Both the position numbers and the translations under genes were made by a program. The notes under the pieces are model-generated. The model had not been told where the DNA came from and ran no database searches. It saw only the letters and a list, made by a program, of their open reading frames with translations. Of a stretch of DNA of 9,886 bases, positions 6,450 through 9,886 are shown piece by piece. Origin of the DNA: an uncultured Oscillospiraceae bacterium (GTDB lineage Bacteria; Bacillota_A; Clostridia; Oscillospirales; Oscillospiraceae); contig CAAEOU010000327.1 in the NCBI GenBank assembly GCA_900757695.1, forward strand, positions 1 through 9,886. Reading direction: 5' to 3'. How positions within the stretch are numbered: the first letter of the stretch is position 1; every line of letters begins with the position of its first letter.

Positions 6450-6486
6450 TTGCGGAAAATTTACATCTGCTTTACAAGGCTTGCGC
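6450..6486. promoter_or_regulatory. Direct TTTACA repeats, possible PhoB/PhoP-type response regulator site
   Basis: TTTACA occurs at 6460-6465 and 6471-6476, separated by exactly 5 bp (11-bp period). Weaker TTGCG copies flank them at 6450-6454 and 6481-6485. Winged-helix response regulators such as Bacillus PhoP are known to bind TT(A/T/C)ACA repeats with this spacing. The site lies between the divergent glycosyltransferase and miaB promoters. The regulator is not in the window. Confidence 0.35.
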
Positions 6487-6511
6487 AGAAAGGGGAAAGG
6501 CCGGATTTTGC

Positions 6512-6540
6512 TTGCTTTTTCGGGAAAAAACTGATAAACT
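6512..6540 (+). promoter_or_regulatory. Extended -10 promoter of miaB-mutS
   Basis: -35 TTGCTT (6512-6517), a 17-bp spacer ending in TGA, and -10 TAAACT (6535-6540). The TGn extension and exact spacing support it; the hexamers match consensus only in part (-35 TTG, -10 TA.A.T). The predicted leader is about 42 nt before the ATG at 6589. Confidence 0.5.
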
Positions 6541-6588
6541 AAACGGATGTGACACGATAGAAAAGAGAACGATTTTGGAGGACAGACC

Positions 6589-7998
6589 ATGGCGTCTTCA
6601 ACACAGATCATTTCAAAAGAACAGCTTGAGATCCAGCAGAAGTATGCCGATCAGGTGCAGGCCTACTGGACAGCCCGGGGCATCCAGCCCACGGCGTGGC
6701 TGGACACCTATGGCTGCCAGCAGAATGAGGCAGACAGCGAGCGGATGCTGGGGATGCTCATCGAGATGGGCTATCATGCCCAGCAGGAGCCGGAGGGGGC
6801 CGACCTGATCATTATCAATACCTGTGCGGTGCGGGAGCATGCGGAGCAGCGGGTGTTTGGAAATTTGGGCGCTTTGACCCATACCCGCCGCCGCCACCCG
6901 GAGCAGCTGATTTTTCTCACCGGCTGCATGGCCGGACAGGAGACTGTCGTACAGCGGATCAAGAAGAGCTACCCCCATGTGGCGGGCGTCATGTCGTCCC
7001 ATGCCCAGTGGCAGCTGCCGGAGATCCTTTACAAAGCGCTGACCGTGGGGAAGCGCCAGTTTGTGACCCCGGAAACCGGCAACATCGTAGAGGGCCTGCC
7101 GGTGAGCCGGAAGGACAGCCTCAAGGGCTGGGTCAGCATCATGTACGGCTGCAACAACTTCTGCACCTACTGCATTGTGCCCCATGTCCGGGGCCGGGAG
7201 CGGAGCCGGATGCCGGAGGACATCGTGCGGGAAGTGAAGGGCATGATCGACAGCGGCTATAAGGACATTACCCTTTTGGGACAGAATGTAAACTCCTATG
7301 GAAAGGATCTTGGCCTTGGGGTGGATTTTGCCGATCTGCTGAAGATGCTCTCGGAGTTGCCCGGGGACTTTATCCTGCGGTTTATGACCAGCCATCCCAA
7401 GGATGCCTCCCGAAAGCTGTTTGATACTATGGCATCTTCGCCAAAAATCGCAAAGCATATTCACCTGCCCTTCCAGGCAGGAAATGACCGTGTGCTGAAG
7501 GCCATGAACCGGCACTACAACTCGGCACAGTATCTGGAGCTGGTGGACTACGCCCGGAAGGTAATGCCGGATATCGTACTGACCTCGGATGTTATTGTGG
7601 GCTTCCCCGGTGAAACGGATGAGGAATTTGAAGACACCCTGCGGCTGGTGGAGAAGGTGCGCTATGATGCGCTGTTTACCTTTATTTTCTCTCCCCGCAG
7701 TGGGACTCCGGCGGCGGAAATGCCGGATCCCTATACCAGAGCACAGAAGCAGCAGCGGTTTGACCGGCTGCTGGAGCTCCAGAACCGAATTTCGCAGGAA
7801 AAACACAAAGACTATGTGGGAAAGACCATGCGGGTGCTGGTGGATGGGCAGGACGGCGATCAGCTGACGGCCCGGACGGATGGCGGACGGCTGGTGAGAA
7901 TGCCGGGAGATCCCGCATGGATCGGCACGTTCCGGCAGGTACGGATCGTAGACAGCACCACATGGAGTCTGGTGGGAGAAATCGAGGAGGCACAATAA
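6589..7998 (+). CDS. miaB: tRNA-2-methylthio-N6-dimethylallyladenosine synthase MiaB
   Basis: Radical SAM methylthiotransferase that adds a methylthio group to C2 of i6A37 in tRNAs reading UNN codons, using two 4Fe-4S clusters. All three parts are present in the 469 residues. The UPF0004 domain carries cluster cysteines C43 (DTYGCQQNEADSE), C79 (NTCAVREHAEQRVFGN) and C113 (TGCMA). The radical SAM cluster is C188-x3-C192-x2-C195 in YGCNNFCTYCIVPHVRGRER. The C-terminal TRAM domain starts near residue 403. IVPHVRGRERSR and GQNVNSYGKD mark MiaB rather than MtaB or RimO. The ~35-residue N-terminal extension before the first domain is usual in clostridia. The ATG at 6589 has GGAGG (6577-6581) with a 7-nt spacer. 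It overlaps mutS by one base, the common clostridial order, so the two are co-transcribed and probably translationally coupled. No anomaly seen. Confidence 0.97.
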   Translation: MASSTQIISKEQLEIQQKYADQVQAYWTARGIQPTAWLDTYGCQQNEADSERMLGMLIEMGYHAQQEPEGADLIIINTCAVREHAEQRVFGNLGALTHTRRRHPEQLIFLTGCMAGQETVVQRIKKSYPHVAGVMSSHAQWQLPEILYKALTVGKRQFVTPETGNIVEGLPVSRKDSLKGWVSIMYGCNNFCTYCIVPHVRGRERSRMPEDIVREVKGMIDSGYKDITLLGQNVNSYGKDLGLGVDFADLLKMLSELPGDFILRFMTSHPKDASRKLFDTMASSPKIAKHIHLPFQAGNDRVLKAMNRHYNSAQYLELVDYARKVMPDIVLTSDVIVGFPGETDEEFEDTLRLVEKVRYDALFTFIFSPRSGTPAAEMPDPYTRAQKQQRFDRLLELQNRISQEKHKDYVGKTMRVLVDGQDGDQLTARTDGGRLVRMPGDPAWIGTFRQVRIVDSTTWSLVGEIEEAQ

Positions 7999-9886
7999 TG
8001 GCAGAGCTTACCCCCATGATGAAGCAGTATCTGGAAATCAAGGAGCAGAACCCGGACTGCATTCTGTTCTTCCGGCTGGGGGACTTCTATGAGATGTTCA
8101 ATGAGGATGCAAAGCTTGCGTCCAAAGAGCTGGATTTGACCCTGACCACTCGGGATCGCAGCAAATCCGCAGAGGAGCGGGTGCCCATGTGCGGCGTCCC
8201 GTTCCACAGCTGTGAGAGCTATATCGCCCGGCTGGTGAGCCGTGGCTACAAGGTTGCCATCTGCGAGCAGATGGAGGATCCCGCACTGGCCAAGGGGCTG
8301 GTAAAGCGGGAGATCATCCGGGTGATCACCCCGGGCACCGTAACCGAAAGCTCCATGCTGGAGGAAGGGAAGAACAACTACATTGCCTGTGTGGTTGGGG
8401 CCGGAAGCGACTGGGGCGTGGCCTTCTGCGATGTTTCCACCGGCGCGTTCTATGCCACCGACGGACAGGGCTCCGGTGCGGTGGAAAAAATCATCAACGA
8501 ATTGGGGCGTTTCACGCCGGCAGAGGTGCTGCTTGGGGGAGAGGCTGCGGAAAATCGGCAGCTTCGAGGCGTCCTTTCCGGCAGACTGGAATGCTGTGTG
8601 CAGGTGGGAGAGCAGCGGCTCTTTGACCGGGCGGAGGATCTTGCGGCCCTTCAGGGGCAGTTTCCGGCGGAAGAGCTGTCCGGGCAGGGGCTGGAAGAAA
8701 GCCCCGCCGCCCTGATGGCCTGCGGCGGCCTGCTGATCCATTTGAAGGAGATCGAAAAATCTGACCTGTGCCATATCAACCATCTGGAATACTATCTCAG
8801 CGGCCAGTTTATGGAGCTGGATCTGACGGCACGGCGGAATCTGGAGCTCACCGAGACCATGCGCAGCAAGGAAAAGCGGGGGAGCCTCCTGTGGGTGCTG
8901 GACAAGACCAAGACTGCCATGGGCGGGCGAATGCTCCGCTCCTGGCTGGAAAAGCCCCTGCTGCGGCCTAGGGAGATCCTGCGTCGGTCGGCAGCAGTGG
9001 AGGAACTGGTAAACGATTCGATGGCACGGCAGGAGCTTCAGATCACCCTGCGGGAGATCACGGATATGGAGCGCTCCATTGGCCGGATCGTAGCGGGGAC
9101 GGCCAATGCCAGGGACCTTTTGGGCATGGCAACTGCCATGGGTGCCCTGCCGGAGCTGCTGAATCAGATGAGCGCATTTCAGTCTGAGCGCCTTCAGGCG
9201 CTGGCACAGCAGCTGGATCCGCTGGAGGATCTGTGCAGCGAGCTGAGCCGGGCCATTGTGGACGATCCGCCCTTTACGGTGCGGGAAGGCGGCATGATCC
9301 GGGACGGCTATGACCAGCAGGTAGACCAGCTGCGGGACATTATGTCCGGCGGAAAGGGGAATCTTGCAGGCATTGAGGCTGCGGAGCGGGAGAAAACCGG
9401 GATCCCCAAGCTGAAGGTCGGCTACAATCGTGTATTCGGCTATTACATAGAGATCTCTAAAACCTATAAGGGGCAGGTGCCGGAGAATTACATCCGAAAG
9501 CAGACCCTGGCCAACTGCGAGCGCTATATTACACAGGAGCTCAAAGAACTGGAATCCACCATTCTTGGGGCCAAAGACCGGATCACGGCGCTGGAATATG
9601 AGATCTTTACCAAGCTCCGGGGCTATGTTTCGGAGAACTCTGCCCGGGTACAGCTGTCCTGCCAGGTGGTTGCAGAGGTGGATGTGCTGTGCGCACTGGC
9701 TGAGGTGGCGGCGGACAACGGCTATGTACGGCCGGAGGTAGACTTTACCGATGAGATCCACATTGAAGAGGGCCGCCATCCTGTGGTGGAAAAAATGCTG
9801 AAGGATACCCTGTTTGTGCCCAATGATACCGAGCTTGGGACGGCGGCCAACCGTGTCTCGGTGATCACCGGCCCCAATATGGCGGG
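7998..9886 (+). CDS. mutS: DNA mismatch repair protein MutS, 3' truncated by the window edge
   Basis: Recognises mismatches and small loops and starts repair with MutL. The frame is open from ATG 7998 to the window end with no stop: 629 residues of about 870. The start (MAELTPMMKQYLEIKEQNPD) is typical. The mismatch-wedge motif F-x-E is F30-E32 in FFRLGDFYEMF, followed by VPMCGVPFH and KVAICEQMEDP. Domain III carries the KRGSLLWVLDKTKTAMGGRM segment; the clamp part includes KVGYNRVFGYYIEISK and YIRKQTLANCERYITQELK. The ATPase domain has just begun (EEGRHPVV), and the sequence stops within Walker A at TGPNMA, before the catalytic Lys-Ser. The start overlaps the miaB stop as TAATG, with GAGGAGG at 7984-7990. 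The F-x-E wedge and full domain I mark MutS1, not MutS2. mutL is expected downstream. The cut is only the window boundary. Confidence 0.97.
   Translation, partial: MAELTPMMKQYLEIKEQNPDCILFFRLGDFYEMFNEDAKLASKELDLTLTTRDRSKSAEERVPMCGVPFHSCESYIARLVSRGYKVAICEQMEDPALAKGLVKREIIRVITPGTVTESSMLEEGKNNYIACVVGAGSDWGVAFCDVSTGAFYATDGQGSGAVEKIINELGRFTPAEVLLGGEAAENRQLRGVLSGRLECCVQVGEQRLFDRAEDLAALQGQFPAEELSGQGLEESPAALMACGGLLIHLKEIEKSDLCHINHLEYYLSGQFMELDLTARRNLELTETMRSKEKRGSLLWVLDKTKTAMGGRMLRSWLEKPLLRPREILRRSAAVEELVNDSMARQELQITLREITDMERSIGRIVAGTANARDLLGMATAMGALPELLNQMSAFQSERLQALAQQLDPLEDLCSELSRAIVDDPPFTVREGGMIRDGYDQQVDQLRDIMSGGKGNLAGIEAAEREKTGIPKLKVGYNRVFGYYIEISKTYKGQVPENYIRKQTLANCERYITQELKELESTILGAKDRITALEYEIFTKLRGYVSENSARVQLSCQVVAEVDVLCALAEVAADNGYVRPEVDFTDEIHIEEGRHPVVEKMLKDTLFVPNDTELGTAANRVSVITGPNMA

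Noticed and set aside
6351..6588. Riboswitch, small RNA or tRNA in the 238-bp divergent spacer
   Set aside because: No tRNA-like folding, no known riboswitch core and no terminator-like hairpin ahead of either gene; the predicted leaders are only about 40-50 nt.
6613..7995. 460-codon open frame opposite miaB
   Set aside because: Mirror of the miaB codon pattern; no ribosome binding site or recognisable motif, and MiaB is complete on the plus strand.
7860..9779. 639-codon open frame on the minus strand opposite mutS
   Set aside because: Spans the miaB end and most of MutS, which is unmistakable on the plus strand. The antisense translation is rich in His, Pro, Gln and Leu with no domain, as expected from GC-rich codon bias.
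1..9886. Mobile element, CRISPR array, prophage or defence system
   Set aside because: No transposase, integrase, spaced repeat array, terminal inverted repeats or target duplications; every gene belongs to a core or single-gene accessory unit.

Overview
This window looks like ordinary chromosome of a GC-rich, low-oxygen Bacillota, most likely a gut-type clostridium of the Oscillospiraceae/Ruminococcaceae kind. The evidence is the clostridial style of MiaB (N-terminal extension, cysteine followed by QQNE), the lepA-hemW and miaB-mutS gene pairs, strong GGAGG ribosome binding sites, and a large multidomain ene-reductase-type flavoenzyme typical of anaerobes. The taxonomic call is inference; there is no rRNA or other marker to settle it.

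Layout. Bases 1-2612 (+) hold the 3' three quarters of lepA (elongation factor 4) followed 9 bp later by hemW (heme chaperone, radical SAM). A perfect 15-bp hairpin (2624-2657) separates hemW from a convergent gene on the minus strand (2670-4712). That gene encodes a 680-residue Old Yellow Enzyme/2,4-dienoyl-CoA reductase-like flavoenzyme with an unusual Gly/Pro/Met-rich insertion and several altered active-site motifs. It has its own extended -10 promoter. Divergent from it is a small VanZ-family membrane protein (4914-5357, +), which converges on a GtrB/DPM1-type membrane glycosyltransferase (5382-6350, -). The hairpin between these two overlaps the VanZ stop codon.

The 238-bp divergent spacer 6351-6588 carries a perfect TATAAT extended -10 for the glycosyltransferase, an extended -10 promoter for miaB, and between them two TTTACA direct repeats spaced like the half-sites of PhoB/PhoP-type response regulators. 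From 6589 to the end (+) run miaB (tRNA ms2i6A synthase) and mutS (mismatch repair), overlapping by one base (TAATG). mutS runs off the window inside its Walker A motif.

How the genes work together: lepA/hemW and miaB/mutS are two housekeeping operons with no functional link between them beyond translation quality, radical SAM chemistry and genome maintenance. The three genes between them are single-gene accessory units (redox enzyme, membrane protein, lipid-linked sugar transfer). I see no mobile element, CRISPR array, tRNA, rRNA or toxin-antitoxin pair, and no clear undescribed multigene system. The flavoenzyme is the most unusual item, followed by the direct repeats at 6450-6486. No gene-free stretch exceeds 300 bases.
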